This document shows positions 7,371-14,984 of a stretch of DNA of 20,645 nt, one piece after another. How positions within the stretch are numbered: the first letter of the stretch is position 1; every line of letters starts with the position of its first letter. Both the position numbers and the translations under genes were made by a program. The stretch is taken from assembly GCA_023356515.1 (NCBI GenBank), contig JAKQYG010000014.1:1-20645 (forward strand), given 5' to 3'. Source of the DNA: Trichodesmium sp. MAG_R04. Its GTDB lineage: Bacteria; Cyanobacteriota; Cyanobacteriia; Cyanobacteriales; Microcoleaceae. The notes below the pieces were generated by a model, which saw nothing but the letters and a program-made list of their open reading frames with translations, did not search any database and had not been told where the DNA came from.

Positions 7371-9305
7371 ATGAAAAAAGAAAAAAGTAATATGGGAAAT
7401 TTTAATTCACTGCTAATGGCTACAAAACAAGCAATAAATTCCCAAGTAGTTAGGAAAATTATTAGTTTATCTACCCTGAAATTAATAATATGTTTAGGAC
7501 TAATAAGTATCATTTCTCCTAATGCCATGTCACAAAATTATGAAGATAAGAATAAACTTCAACAGAACTCCAAGTCAACAAAAAGATCTCTATTTATTGC
7601 TTATCCTTTACCCAATCATCAAACTACTTCAGAAAAAATTTTTTTAATTGGTACAGCTTCTCCAGAAGCAAAAGTAACTGTTAATGGAAAACCAATTAAT
7701 GAGCGTAGTCGAATGGGTCATTTCGCTCCTACTTTTCCATTACAAATAGGGGAAAATATATTTACTATAAAACATCAAAATGAAGAGATTATTTTAAAGA
7801 TAACACGCAATTCCAATCAACTACCTTTACCAGTAGGGATAGCTTTTGCTCAAGACTCTTTGACTCCGATAAAAGATATTGCTAGGATGGCTGGGGAGTT
7901 GATTTGTTTTCAGGCGATCGCTCCTCCAAATGCTAATATTTCTGTGTTATTAGCGGCACAAAATATTCCCCTACTTTCCCAATCTTCAGTAGTAAATTTA
8001 CCAGAAAATTTGGCAGTCTTAACAGGAGACAATCAACCTGTTCCCTCTGGGGGAGCATATTATCAAGGTTGTACGAAAATAGAAACACCAGGAGAGCTAG
8101 GTCAACCTGAGTTTCAACTGAGTCTTAGGGGGAAAACGGTGACTCAAAAAGCACCGGGAAAAGTGACTATTCTTTCGCCTACTATGTTTGAGGTGGCGGA
8201 GGTGATAGCAGAAGAGGGAGTTTCCAGAACTGGACCCAGTACCACCTATTCCCGCTTGACACCGTTACCAAAAGGTACTAAAGCTTTGATCACAGGTAAA
8301 GATGGAGATTATTTACGCCTTGACTATGGTGGGTGGATCAAAGCTGATGAGACTAGGGTCTTTACAGATGCAGCACCACCGCGTTCGGTGATTCGGAGTG
8401 CGATCGCTTATCAAGTTCAAGGTGCAACAGAAATTAGGTTTCCTCTGCAAGTTCCGGTACCAGTAACAGTTGAACAGGGCGATCGCTATTTTACTTTAAC
8501 TCTGCATAATACTACTCCTCAAACTGATACTATTCGCCTAGATGATGACCCCTTAATTGAGCGATTAGACTGGCAACCAATTCTAACTTCAGCAGTCCAA
8601 AATGAACAGGGAATTCGATATAAATTTTATTTAAAAAACGATCAACAATGGGGTTATAAATTACAATATATTGGTACAACTTTATTATTAACTTTGCGGC
8701 ATCCTCCGGCAGTCAAAAGTGGAATTAGTTATCCATATAAACCTTTAACTGGAATGAAAATTTTAATTGATGCGGGACATGGTAGTGAGAATGATTTAGG
8801 AGCAAGAGGTCCCACTGGTTATCCTGAAAAAAATGTGACATTAATTATATCAAAGCTATTACAGGATGAGTTAATTGAGCGAGGAGCTTTGGTTTATATG
8901 ACACGGAAAGCAGAGGAAGATTTATATCCTAAAGACCGTGTAGAAATGATCAATCAACAAATGCCAGATTTAGCATTTTCTGTTCATTATAATGCCTTAC
9001 CTGATTATGGAGATGCCCTAAAAACTAAGGGAATTGGTACTTTTTGGTATCATCCTCAAGCTCATAGTCTGGCGGTATTTTTACATAATTATTTAGTGGA
9101 AAAATTAGACCGACCTTCTTATGGAGTATTTTGGAATAATCTAGCTTTAACTCGTTCGTCGATCGCTCCTTCTGTATTGTTGGAATTAGGATTTATGATT
9201 AATCCTTATGAATTTGAATGGATTATGAATTCTCAAGAACAACAGAAGTTGGCAAAAGTGTTAGCAGATGGAATTGTGGAATGGATACAGATTTCGGGTA
9301 GATGA
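7371..9305 (+). CDS. N-acetylmuramoyl-L-alanine amidase (Amidase_3) with SH3b-like domain
   Basis: A periplasmic zinc hydrolase that cleaves the amide bond between muramic acid and the stem peptide of peptidoglycan. From this start it has 644 residues. A basic N-terminus and hydrophobic run (LKLIICLGLISIISPNAMSQ) form an export signal; a repeat-like region with ASPEAKVTVNGKPI follows. An SH3b-like segment runs from EEGVSRTGPSTTYSRL to YGGWIKADETRVF, then comes an AMIN-like beta region. The C-terminal catalytic domain starts at KILIDAGHGSENDLGARG, with zinc ligands His in DAGHG, Glu in PEKN and His in SVHYNAL, and catalytic Glu in LLELGFM: all intact. The open frame extends back to ATG 7179, but that extension has no signal-peptide or family character, so I prefer ATG 7371 (7392 also possible). 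It follows the unknown gene on the same strand. Confidence 0.9.
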   Translation: MKKEKSNMGNFNSLLMATKQAINSQVVRKIISLSTLKLIICLGLISIISPNAMSQNYEDKNKLQQNSKSTKRSLFIAYPLPNHQTTSEKIFLIGTASPEAKVTVNGKPINERSRMGHFAPTFPLQIGENIFTIKHQNEEIILKITRNSNQLPLPVGIAFAQDSLTPIKDIARMAGELICFQAIAPPNANISVLLAAQNIPLLSQSSVVNLPENLAVLTGDNQPVPSGGAYYQGCTKIETPGELGQPEFQLSLRGKTVTQKAPGKVTILSPTMFEVAEVIAEEGVSRTGPSTTYSRLTPLPKGTKALITGKDGDYLRLDYGGWIKADETRVFTDAAPPRSVIRSAIAYQVQGATEIRFPLQVPVPVTVEQGDRYFTLTLHNTTPQTDTIRLDDDPLIERLDWQPILTSAVQNEQGIRYKFYLKNDQQWGYKLQYIGTTLLLTLRHPPAVKSGISYPYKPLTGMKILIDAGHGSENDLGARGPTGYPEKNVTLIISKLLQDELIERGALVYMTRKAEEDLYPKDRVEMINQQMPDLAFSVHYNALPDYGDALKTKGIGTFWYHPQAHSLAVFLHNYLVEKLDRPSYGVFWNNLALTRSSIAPSVLLELGFMINPYEFEWIMNSQEQQKLAKVLADGIVEWIQISGR

Positions 9306-9317
9306 AAATCATGTAGT

Positions 9318-9334
9318 GCGGGCATCTCGCCCGC
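9318..9334. repeat. GC-rich hairpin after the amidase gene
   Basis: GCGGGC (9318-9323) and GCCCGC (9329-9334) form a perfect 6-bp stem with loop ATCTC, 12 bases after the amidase stop. The motif GCGGGCATCTCGCCCGC is of a kind scattered through cyanobacterial genomes as a small dispersed palindrome. It may also help end transcription or protect the mRNA end, though no T-run follows. Confidence 0.6.
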
Positions 9335-9433
9335 GCGGGTCCACCTCATAACACAATATAGTTCAGTTGAAGATTTTTTTGCAGTTCTGTAGTCTGAAAA
9401 GCCTATCTAATGCTTCTATATCATAGCAGAATA

Positions 9434-9500
9434 GCAATCCTGTTTGATTTATAATATTTCTCTCGTAGTCAGTAGTCAGAATTTTCAAGGTTTTCAGCTC
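9434..9500. repeat. Dispersed repeat with two GTAGTCA heptamers, copy A
   Basis: These 67 bases (GCAATCCTGTTTGATTTATA through to GGTTTTCAGCTC) match 15476-15549 closely. The only length difference is a run of GTAGTCA-type heptamers: two here (9465-9478), three in the other copy. Heptamer expansion inside a conserved flank is like the short tandemly repeated sequences known from heterocystous and other filamentous cyanobacteria. Here the repeat replaces the 3' part of the neighbouring dead transposase gene. Confidence 0.7.
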
Positions 9501-9560
9501 TAAATATTTTGACTTTTTTGTCTCGTGGAAAGCCTTTAATTTTGATTTTTTTTCCCGATA

Positions 9561-9661
9561 TAGCAGTCGAAGTATAGCACTACGGGTAAGTAAGAAGTCA
9601 GAAGTAATCCCTGACTGAATTTCAGCATTTAGTAATGTCCTAACCTTTGCTTCGAGTGCTA
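9561..9661. mobile_element. 101-bp miniature inverted-repeat element, copy 2
   Basis: Identical base for base to copy 1 at 4756-4856 and in the same orientation, again bracketed by TA (9559-9560 and 9662-9663). It sits inside the dead transposase, between the segments encoding LNWTE and KIKGFPRDKK, so it entered after that element. Exact identity of two copies inside old debris indicates recent movement or gene conversion. Confidence 0.88.
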
Positions 9662-9989
9662 TAATTTTTAAATCTCAGTCCAATTTAAGTCTTGAACTTT
9701 TTTGTATTTTTCTACACCGCCTGTATCATCAACGCGCGCGATTGCTTTTTAAAGGACAATAATAAATTTTTCTATCATTATCTATTAATGCCATTAATCT
9801 TTGTGTTGCATACCAACTATCCATTAATACTGTTTTAAATGGTATTTTCTTATTGTTTATGCCATTAAGTATCATTTCTTCAACATGATCTATTTTTGTT
9901 TTCTTATCAGTGTCTGGGTCATACATCCTATAATCTATAATTGTTCATTTTGAGGATTAAAATATATACAATTAACTATTCCTATGCCA

Positions 9990-10012
9990 CGTTAGCACAG
10001 CTGTGCGGAACG
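9990..10012. repeat. Small palindrome inserted in the transposase remnant
   Basis: A perfect 12-bp palindrome GCACAGCTGTGC (9995-10006) is flanked by CGTT and AACG, giving a near-perfect hairpin of about 23 bases. It interrupts the transposase codons between KHQVV and GIGIVNC-type sequence. The coding match resumes immediately on each side, so it looks like a discrete small insertion of about 26 bases. Confidence 0.65.
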
Positions 10013-10052
10013 CAAACAACTTGATGTTTATTACCACTATATTGTTGTGGTG

Positions 10053-10080
10053 TAAGCGCCTCTTTCAGAGGAGCTACGCT
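10053..10080. repeat. Second small palindrome in the transposase remnant
   Basis: TAAGCGCCTCT-TTC-AGAGGAGCTACGCT forms a hairpin: CCTCT (10059-10063) with AGAGG (10067-10071), extended by AGCG and CGCT. It lies where the transposase should read only a few residues between NID and QQYSGN. Sequences of the AGCGTAG...CGCTTA type resemble small dispersed palindromic repeats known from cyanobacteria. Confidence 0.6.
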
Positions 10081-10499
10081 ATCAATATTATATCCATACT
10101 TTTTATTGATTACCGTGTCATCAAAAATTAAATAAGCTTCTGTATCTGAAACGAATTCTTCTTTTTCATGTGGGTCGCAAACATTTCGCTATAAATCTTC
10201 TGAATTTAAATATTCTGTTCTTAAATAGCGATTTATTGTATCATGGCTAATATTTCCCAGATGATTTGCTAAGGAGCATTATTGTAAAATTTGTGTGAGA
10301 TTTAAGTAAATATTGACGAGTTACAACAAAATTAAAATCCATGTTTTTGAATTAATATACTCATGTCATTATCATCTAATAATTAAAGATTTTTAGCAAA
10401 TAAATTTAACATTTTTTAACCTTATCTGAATATATATTAAAAGTAATATCTATCCGAAAAAAACTAATTATAGTATGGACAATTTTATGTTAACAGTAC

Positions 10500-10529
10500 G
10501 CTATATATAGTGTACATGCGTAAGTCCTG
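10500..10529 (-). repeat. Terminal repeat of the IS701/IS4-like element
   Basis: On the minus strand this is CAGGACTTACGCATGTACAC followed by TATATATAGC. It shares the first 13 bases exactly with the ends at 3268, 18016 and (reverse complement) 20274. It lies about 160 bases before the transposase start, at the upstream boundary of the element. Confidence 0.7.
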
Positions 10530-10857
10530 ATCAATTTGAAAAGCGCTGTAATATTAGAGGTTAATTAAGATAATAAGTTGATAAAATTGGTATTACTTGT
10601 TTACTACTATCAAAATTTTAATCGTAAAAAATTTGAAGCGATCACATCTGATTAGTATTCGCTATATATATTGTCTTTGGGTAAGTCGTGATTTTTTGGT
10701 ATACTAATCAACTAAGATTGATCTAACTACTCAAAAATAGTTAGGGTGTCCGTAAATGTTTATCAAATAAATTATTAAAGATTTATCAAAATCTTTAGAG
10801 TAAAATTGCTAAATATTAAGAATTGTAAAAATATTCAAAATTTGGGAGTTAGTAGTT
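10530..10857. other. Intergenic region upstream of the glycosyltransferase
   Basis: No gene is visible in these 328 AT-rich bases. They hold a degraded extra terminal repeat at 10661-10690, a perfect 8-bp hairpin AAAGATTT-ATCA-AAATCTTT at 10777-10796, and a Shine-Dalgarno-like GGGAG at 10844-10848, nine bases before the glycosyltransferase ATG. The promoter should lie between the repeat and that site; I cannot place it. Confidence 0.5.
10661..10690 (-). repeat. Degraded solitary terminal repeat
   Basis: On the minus strand this reads CACGACTTACCCAAAGACAA then TATATATAGC, differing at about four positions from the consensus end seen at 20245-20274. No partner end or transposase belongs to it. 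It is a relic of an older insertion, about 160 bases from the intact terminal repeat at 10500-10529. Confidence 0.55.
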
Positions 10858-12045
10858 ATGAAAGTTCTAGTATTAAGTTGGGAGTTTCCACCAAGAATTA
10901 TAGGAGGAATAGCACGTCATGTTGCAGAATTATACCCAGAATTGGTGAAATTAGGATATGAAGTTCATTTAGTTACAGTCAAGTCTGGGGAAGTACCAAT
11001 GTACGAAATTGTAGAGGGAGTAGAAGTCCATAGAGTGCCAGTAGGACCCAGTCAAAACTTCTTTCATTGGATAGCAAATATGAATGAAGCTATGGGTCGT
11101 GATGGAGGAAAACTAATTAAAGAAAGTAAAAATTTTCATATAATTCATGCCCATGATTGGCTAGTTGCAGATGCAGCGATCGCTCTCAAACATATCTTTA
11201 AACTACCACTAATAGCTACTATTCATGCCACAGAAAATGGTCGTCATAATGGTATTCATAATAATAGCCAACAGTATGTTCATCAAAAGGAAAAAGAGCT
11301 AGTTTATAATGCTTGGAGAGTTATTGTTTGTTCTAACTATATGCGGGGAGATGTAACGCGAAATCTAGATAGTCCCTGGGACAAAATAGACGTAATTTAT
11401 AATGGAATTTGTCCTGAAAAAAAACCAAGTCGAGATCAGTTTGATGCTGTACATTTCCGTAGACATTTTGCAGCAGATAAAGATAAAATTGTGTACTATT
11501 TGGGTCGAATGACTCCAGAAAAAGGTTTGTCAGTATTAATTCATGCAGCACCGAAAGTAATTAAAGAAATGAAAGAGAGGGTAAAATTTATTATGATTGG
11601 TGGGGGAAAAACTGACTATTGGAAACAAGAAATCTGGAATTTAGGAATTTCGGAAAGATTCTATTTCACAGGGTTTATGTCTGAGGAAAATTTAGATAAG
11701 TTCCAAGCGATCGCAGATTGCGCAGTATTTCCGAGTTTATATGAACCATTTGGTATTGTTGCCCTAGAAAGTTTTGCCGCAAGAGTACCAGTGGTAGTTT
11801 CGGATACAGGTGGTTTACCAGAAGTAGTAGAACATGGTAGAACAGGTGTTGTCACCAAGGTTGGTAATCCTAATTCCCTAGCATTGGGTATTCTAGAAGT
11901 TTTGGAAAACCGTAGCTTTGTCCAAAAGTTGGTAAATAATGCTTATCAGAAATTAGAGCATAAATTTTCTTGGGGTCGGATCGCAAAACAAACAAATGAG
12001 GTTTATCAGAGAGTAATAGTAGAAAGGTTACAAGTAGTTTGGTAA
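10858..12045 (+). CDS. GT4 family glycosyltransferase
   Basis: A 395-residue retaining glycosyltransferase of GT-B fold. The N-terminal Rossmann domain starts MKVLVLSWEFPPRIIGGIAR with the acceptor-side glycine loop at 16-17, and has HAHDW at 97-101. The C-terminal Glycos_transf_1 domain follows, with YLGRMTPEKGLSVLIHA (214-230), a nucleotide-binding region IMIGGG (245-250), and the EX7E motif Glu296-Glu304 in YEPFGIVALE, then the SDTGGLPEVVEHGRTG loop (315-330). The WEFPPRxxGGI start resembles glycogen-synthase-like GT4 enzymes, but the protein is shorter than cyanobacterial glycogen synthases (about 480), and exopolysaccharide or glycolipid synthesis is as likely. The nucleotide-sugar donor cannot be told. 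ATG is supported by GGGAG nine bases upstream. It is convergent with the cysteine desulfurase gene, 52 bases apart. Confidence 0.9.
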   Translation: MKVLVLSWEFPPRIIGGIARHVAELYPELVKLGYEVHLVTVKSGEVPMYEIVEGVEVHRVPVGPSQNFFHWIANMNEAMGRDGGKLIKESKNFHIIHAHDWLVADAAIALKHIFKLPLIATIHATENGRHNGIHNNSQQYVHQKEKELVYNAWRVIVCSNYMRGDVTRNLDSPWDKIDVIYNGICPEKKPSRDQFDAVHFRRHFAADKDKIVYYLGRMTPEKGLSVLIHAAPKVIKEMKERVKFIMIGGGKTDYWKQEIWNLGISERFYFTGFMSEENLDKFQAIADCAVFPSLYEPFGIVALESFAARVPVVVSDTGGLPEVVEHGRTGVVTKVGNPNSLALGILEVLENRSFVQKLVNNAYQKLEHKFSWGRIAKQTNEVYQRVIVERLQVVW

Positions 12046-12097
12046 TAGAAAAATGTCGTACTATCTATTAGCAAGTTATCTAAATATAAGCCTACTA

Positions 12098-13267
12098 TTA
12101 TTTAATACTCGAAGTTGCTTGACGCAAAGACTTAATAGTAGCGATCGCTTGTTCTGCTACTATATCTATTTCTTCGGTAGTATTAAAACGACCAATACCA
12201 AAACGAACAGAAGCATAAGCTAACTTTTCTGAATGCCCTAAAGCTTGCAAAACATGAGAAGGTGAGACTTTGGCAGAACTGCAAGCAGAACCAGAAGAAA
12301 CCGCCATCACACTTTGTAGCCCCAACAATAACGCTTGCCCATCCACACCCTCAACACTAATATTCAAATTTCCTGGCAAGCGGTCCTTAGGATGTCCGTT
12401 AAGAAATATATTTTCCAATGTTTGCAACTTCTCCCATAACTGTTGTCGCAAAATGGTTAACCGTTTTGCCTCCGCCTCCATTTCTGCTAATGCCACTGCT
12501 AGTGCTTTGCCAAAACCGACTATTTGAGGCGTACATAAGGTACCAGAACGTATTCCTCGTTCGTGCCCACCTCCATGTATTTGAGACGCTAGTTTGACTC
12601 TCGGATGACGACGACGCACATAGATAGCACCAATACCTTTTGGACCGTAAATTTTGTGGGCAGTTAATGACATTAGATCAATATTCATTGCCTGTACATC
12701 AAGAGAAATTTTACCAATAGCTTGTGCTGCATCAGTATGAAAAATAATCGAATTTTCTTTGCAGATTTCCCCTATTTTATCCAAGGGTTGTAAGACACCT
12801 ATTTCATTATTTGCTGCCATAACAGACACGAGAATTGTATCATCACGCAAACCTATTTTTAGGGAAGTTAGCTCGATAATTCCATCTCTATTTACGGGCA
12901 AATAAGTAACTTCAAATCCTAAATTTTGTAGATATGCACAGGGATCGAGAACTGCATTATGTTCAGTAGCGATAGTAATGATATGTTTACCTTTATTAAA
13001 GTAAGCTTCAGCTACTCCTTTGATTGCTAAATTATTTGCTTCTGTCGCACCACTGGTAAAGATAATTTCTTCAGGAGTAGAGTTAATAGCTGTAGCCAAA
13101 ATTTCTCTAGCTTTTTTCACTGCTGCTTCTGCTTCCCAACCATATTGATGAGTGATGCTAGCAGGGTTACCAAAATGTTCTGTGAAGTAAGGCAGCATTG
13201 CTTTTAATACTCGCTCATCAAGGGGAGTAGTAGCATTACAGTCAAGATATATAGGGCGTTTTAACAT
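12098..13267 (-). CDS. Cysteine desulfurase (NifS/IscS type)
   Basis: A 389-residue PLP enzyme that takes sulfur from cysteine, giving alanine and a protein persulfide for Fe-S clusters and tRNA thiolation. It starts with the family hallmark YLDCNATTP. It has FTSGATEANNLAIKG (70-84), the PLP-stacking His103 in ATEHNA, the Asp-x-x-Gln pair in HTDAAQAIG (178-186), the Schiff-base Lys205 in LTAHKIYGPKG, GGGHERGIRSGT (232-243) and the catalytic Cys329 in SSGSACSS on the mobile loop. This is the group I (IscS/NifS) arrangement. I leave the symbol blank because cyanobacteria carry several paralogues (iscS1, iscS2, nifS) and no nif or isc neighbours are present. The next gene upstream is 78 bases away on the same strand. 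Confidence 0.95.
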   Translation of the reverse strand: MLKRPIYLDCNATTPLDERVLKAMLPYFTEHFGNPASITHQYGWEAEAAVKKAREILATAINSTPEEIIFTSGATEANNLAIKGVAEAYFNKGKHIITIATEHNAVLDPCAYLQNLGFEVTYLPVNRDGIIELTSLKIGLRDDTILVSVMAANNEIGVLQPLDKIGEICKENSIIFHTDAAQAIGKISLDVQAMNIDLMSLTAHKIYGPKGIGAIYVRRRHPRVKLASQIHGGGHERGIRSGTLCTPQIVGFGKALAVALAEMEAEAKRLTILRQQLWEKLQTLENIFLNGHPKDRLPGNLNISVEGVDGQALLLGLQSVMAVSSGSACSSAKVSPSHVLQALGHSEKLAYASVRFGIGRFNTTEEIDIVAEQAIATIKSLRQATSSIK

Positions 13268-13345
13268 GGCGATCGCTTAATAATTAATAGTAGTATATTT
13301 TACAGCAGGAAAAAGTTTTTGTACATTTTCAAAAGCTTTAGTTAG

Positions 13346-13780
13346 CTAAGCCGCTACATCATTATTATTAAATAACTCAAAAATCTGCCGACAGAGATCT
13401 TTTAGTTTACCGGCAGATTCCGTTTTCGGTTGAGTATTGCCCACAAAATACCATCCACCGACGGTTGATAACTTCCATTGCTCTCCACGATGGTCATAAC
13501 CAGCAACCTCAACTCCTATTAAACGACAATAAGCTTCAATTGGTTCTTGATCAAAACGAATTTGCACCAATAAACAACGACTTTCCAAAGACCAACTTCT
13601 GCCAGGGAAATGAAAAGCAATATCTATAGAATTTGGGTCAACCAACTCTAAAGTATCTGGATCGTTCATCCAAGGCTTTAGATCAACTCTAATATCTGGA
13701 AATTGAGACTTAAATAAATTAACAATTGCAGCAATCTTACTAGCAATTTTAAAGTTTTTGGCTTGTTCTGTAGCATTCAC
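13346..13780 (-). CDS. Conserved-looking hypothetical protein, 144 residues
   Basis: A soluble protein without signal peptide or membrane segment; I cannot name the family with confidence. An N-terminal helix (KIASKIAAIVNLFKSQFPDI) leads to an alpha/beta core with DLKPWMNDPDTLELVDPNSI, HFPGRSWSLESRCLLVQIRF, CRLIGVEVAGYDHRGEQWKL and VGGWYFVGN, ending in a helical tail (KLKDLCRQIFELF). Codon use and a tidy domain-like layout support a real gene. Start chosen as GTG (13778-13780): a strong Shine-Dalgarno, AAGGAGG on the minus strand (13793-13799), lies 12 bases before it, a long but workable spacing. It precedes the cysteine desulfurase by 78 bases on the same strand, so the two may share a transcript. 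Confidence 0.75.
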   Translation of the reverse strand: MNATEQAKNFKIASKIAAIVNLFKSQFPDIRVDLKPWMNDPDTLELVDPNSIDIAFHFPGRSWSLESRCLLVQIRFDQEPIEAYCRLIGVEVAGYDHRGEQWKLSTVGGWYFVGNTQPKTESAGKLKDLCRQIFELFNNNDVAA

Positions 13781-13791
13781 TATATTATGTA

Positions 13792-13800
13792 TCCTCCTTA
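13792..13800 (-). promoter_or_regulatory. Strong Shine-Dalgarno for the 144-residue gene
   Basis: On the minus strand this is TAAGGAGGA, an unusually good anti-16S match for this window, where most genes lack one. Twelve bases separate the AGGAGG core from the GTG start at 13780. It supports a GTG rather than a more internal start. Confidence 0.7.
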
Positions 13801-13848
13801 ATAAGAAAATTTCAGGTTATTAAAAACTGTGACTATTTGGACAATTCA

Positions 13849-13998
13849 TCATAACTTTAGATTCTTTACTGGCTCTTTACTTATTCCTCGAGTATACTTA
13901 GGTTCTTCAGGTAGCAGTACCGCTTGTCAACCTTTAATATCAAATAATCTTTCCGTACTTTCATTATGATAAATATCATCTGCTCTGACAAAGCTTTT
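13849..13998 (-). pseudogene. Coding-like remnant, not recognised
   Basis: Within the 373-base gap the minus strand reads about 49 codons with one internal stop: SFVRADDIYHNESTERLFDI then KG, a TGA, QAVLLPEEPKYTRGISKEPV and a final TGA at 13849-13851. Amino-acid make-up looks protein-like rather than random AT-rich translation, and there is no start codon in a good place. I take it as a possible gene relic of unknown family. The rest of the gap shows no feature. Confidence 0.3.
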
Positions 13999-14153
13999 GT
14001 ATCAGATTTTGATGATGTTTATCTGTACTTTTTTGTTTGTAAATCTGCATACTTTTTGCACCCAATTTTTGTATAAAAATCTATAAAATATAAATAATGC
14101 CACTATTTATAGTTAGCGGCATCACAAAACTGTTATAAAGTTTTTTCTAGCAA

Positions 14154-14762
14154 TTACCACAGTCCTCTTATAGGTGGTGGTGGTGGTGTAGGCCGTGTAA
14201 TAGGAGGCCGTGGTTGAAGTTGTGGAAACTCTAAAGATGGAGGACCCTCGAAGTCATATTGTGGTAACTTTACATCTACCTTTTCGTAATTGTAATCTGG
14301 TATTACTTTCAAGAAATCAATGCAACCACAAGGTTTTTCTGAGTCATTGTCCTTTTTACCAACAACTGCATAAACTCGCATTCCAGGTACTAGGCCTGCT
14401 ATTTCCATGTTATGCCTAGGGGAAAAATATAGAGTTCGTAGTTGACCACGTTCCTCTTCAGGAATTGTGATATATGTTGGTTCACCATCATTATTTCCAA
14501 TGCCAGGAATACCTAATTTTTCCTTTTCATCTACAAGAATTGTGACTACATTACCAACAATACCTTTAACATAACCTACAACCTTGATTTGGTTTCCTTC
14601 CTCAAGGGTAGCTTTTTTCTGTTGGGCAACTTTTTCATTTTCAGGAGCAGCGATCGTCGGATAAATTGCTCCTAAGGTGATTAATATCGACAAGCAACTA
14701 CTTGTCAAAACTGTGTGTTTTGGAAGACGCACGACTACCTCACAAAATTGTGTCCAGGCCAT
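14154..14762 (-). CDS. Secreted protein with proline-rich tail
   Basis: A 202-residue exported protein of unknown function. Residues 1-39 form a signal peptide: Arg13 and Lys15, a hydrophobic run SSCLSILITLGAIY, and a likely cut after TIAA. The mature part begins with a charged stretch (ENEKVAQQKKATLEEGNQI), then a beta-rich region KVVGYVKGIVGNVVTILVDE that resembles a small OB or S1-like barrel. ITIPEEERGQL, MEIAGLVPGMRVYAVVG and a Cys pair in KPCGCIDFLKV follow. The C-terminus is low-complexity with PPITRPTPPPPPIRG (about 184-198), which may span the wall or bind partners. The codons for this Pro run make a GGTGGTGG tract on the plus strand. It is flanked by gaps on both sides and looks monocistronic. 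Confidence 0.75.
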   Translation of the reverse strand: MAWTQFCEVVVRLPKHTVLTSSCLSILITLGAIYPTIAAPENEKVAQQKKATLEEGNQIKVVGYVKGIVGNVVTILVDEKEKLGIPGIGNNDGEPTYITIPEEERGQLRTLYFSPRHNMEIAGLVPGMRVYAVVGKKDNDSEKPCGCIDFLKVIPDYNYEKVDVKLPQYDFEGPPSLEFPQLQPRPPITRPTPPPPPIRGLW

Positions 14763-14786
14763 AAATCTGTTTTTCTATCAAATCTC

Positions 14787-14872
14787 GCTCTTAAGGGCAG
14801 ACTTTCAATAGCTGTTACAGCTGGACAGTACTTAGTTGGTTGACTGTTTTATCAGACCTTACCCTTAAGAGC
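14787..14872. repeat. Inverted repeat upstream of the secreted-protein gene
   Basis: GCTCTTAAGGG (14787-14797) and CCCTTAAGAGC (14862-14872) are an exact 11-bp inverted pair 64 bases apart. The space between holds a small hairpin AGCTG-TTAC-AGCT. The left arm begins 25 bases upstream of the ATG of the secreted-protein gene, so it lies in its leader or promoter. It could be a regulatory structure, a two-site operator or the ends of a tiny element; no target duplication is evident. Confidence 0.5.
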
Positions 14873-14984
14873 AGGATTTTAATAAAAGCCTCAGTCAAAA
14901 TTTATCATCAACACCTGTTTTTGGCAAGTCATTTCAATTATCAATACCAAAAAAAATTCTTAAGATCAAAAATACTAGCAATTA

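Larger units (their letters stand above)
9501..10342 (-). pseudogene. DDE transposase remnant (IS701/IS4-like), several frameshifts
   Basis: Reading across frames from an ATG at 10340-10342 gives MDFNFVVTRQYLL, then HDTINRYLRTEYLNSEDL, SDTEAYLIFDDTVINKKYGY, QQYSGNKHQVV, IVNCIYFNPQNEQ, IYDPDTDKKTKIDHVEEMI, FKTVLMDSWYATQRLMALID, KIYYCPLKSNR, VDDTGGVEKYKKVQDLNW and, beyond the miniature element, KIKGFPRDKKVKIFRAE. The order matches cyanobacterial DDE transposases. IFDDT and VLMDSWYA hold the first two acidic catalytic residues; the region of the last Glu (WKIEEFH) is gone. At least four frame breaks or stops plus three inserts make it non-functional. The longest intact piece is 65 codons (9729-9926). 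Confidence 0.85.
9501..10529 (-). mobile_element. Decayed IS701/IS4-like insertion sequence
   Basis: On the minus strand the element opens with the terminal sequence CAGGACTTACGCATGTACAC at 10529 and carries a transposase pseudogene from 10342 downward. Its other end is lost: homology stops at about 9501, where the heptamer repeat begins. It has collected an insertion of the 101-bp miniature element (9561-9661) and two small palindromes (9990-10012, 10053-10080). Family naming is tentative; the transposase belongs to a DDE group abundant in filamentous cyanobacteria. Confidence 0.75.

Noticed and set aside
9465..9478. Tandem heptamers as a CRISPR array
   Set aside because: Units are 7 bases with no spacers; no cas genes and no repeat-spacer pattern occur anywhere in the window.
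12270..12527. Plus-strand open frame opposite the cysteine desulfurase
   Set aside because: It is antisense to the catalytic Cys loop region, which fully explains the sequence.
12098..13780. A nif or isc operon built around the cysteine desulfurase
   Set aside because: No nifU, iscU, iscA, iscR or nif genes are adjacent; the only neighbour on the strand is an unassigned protein.
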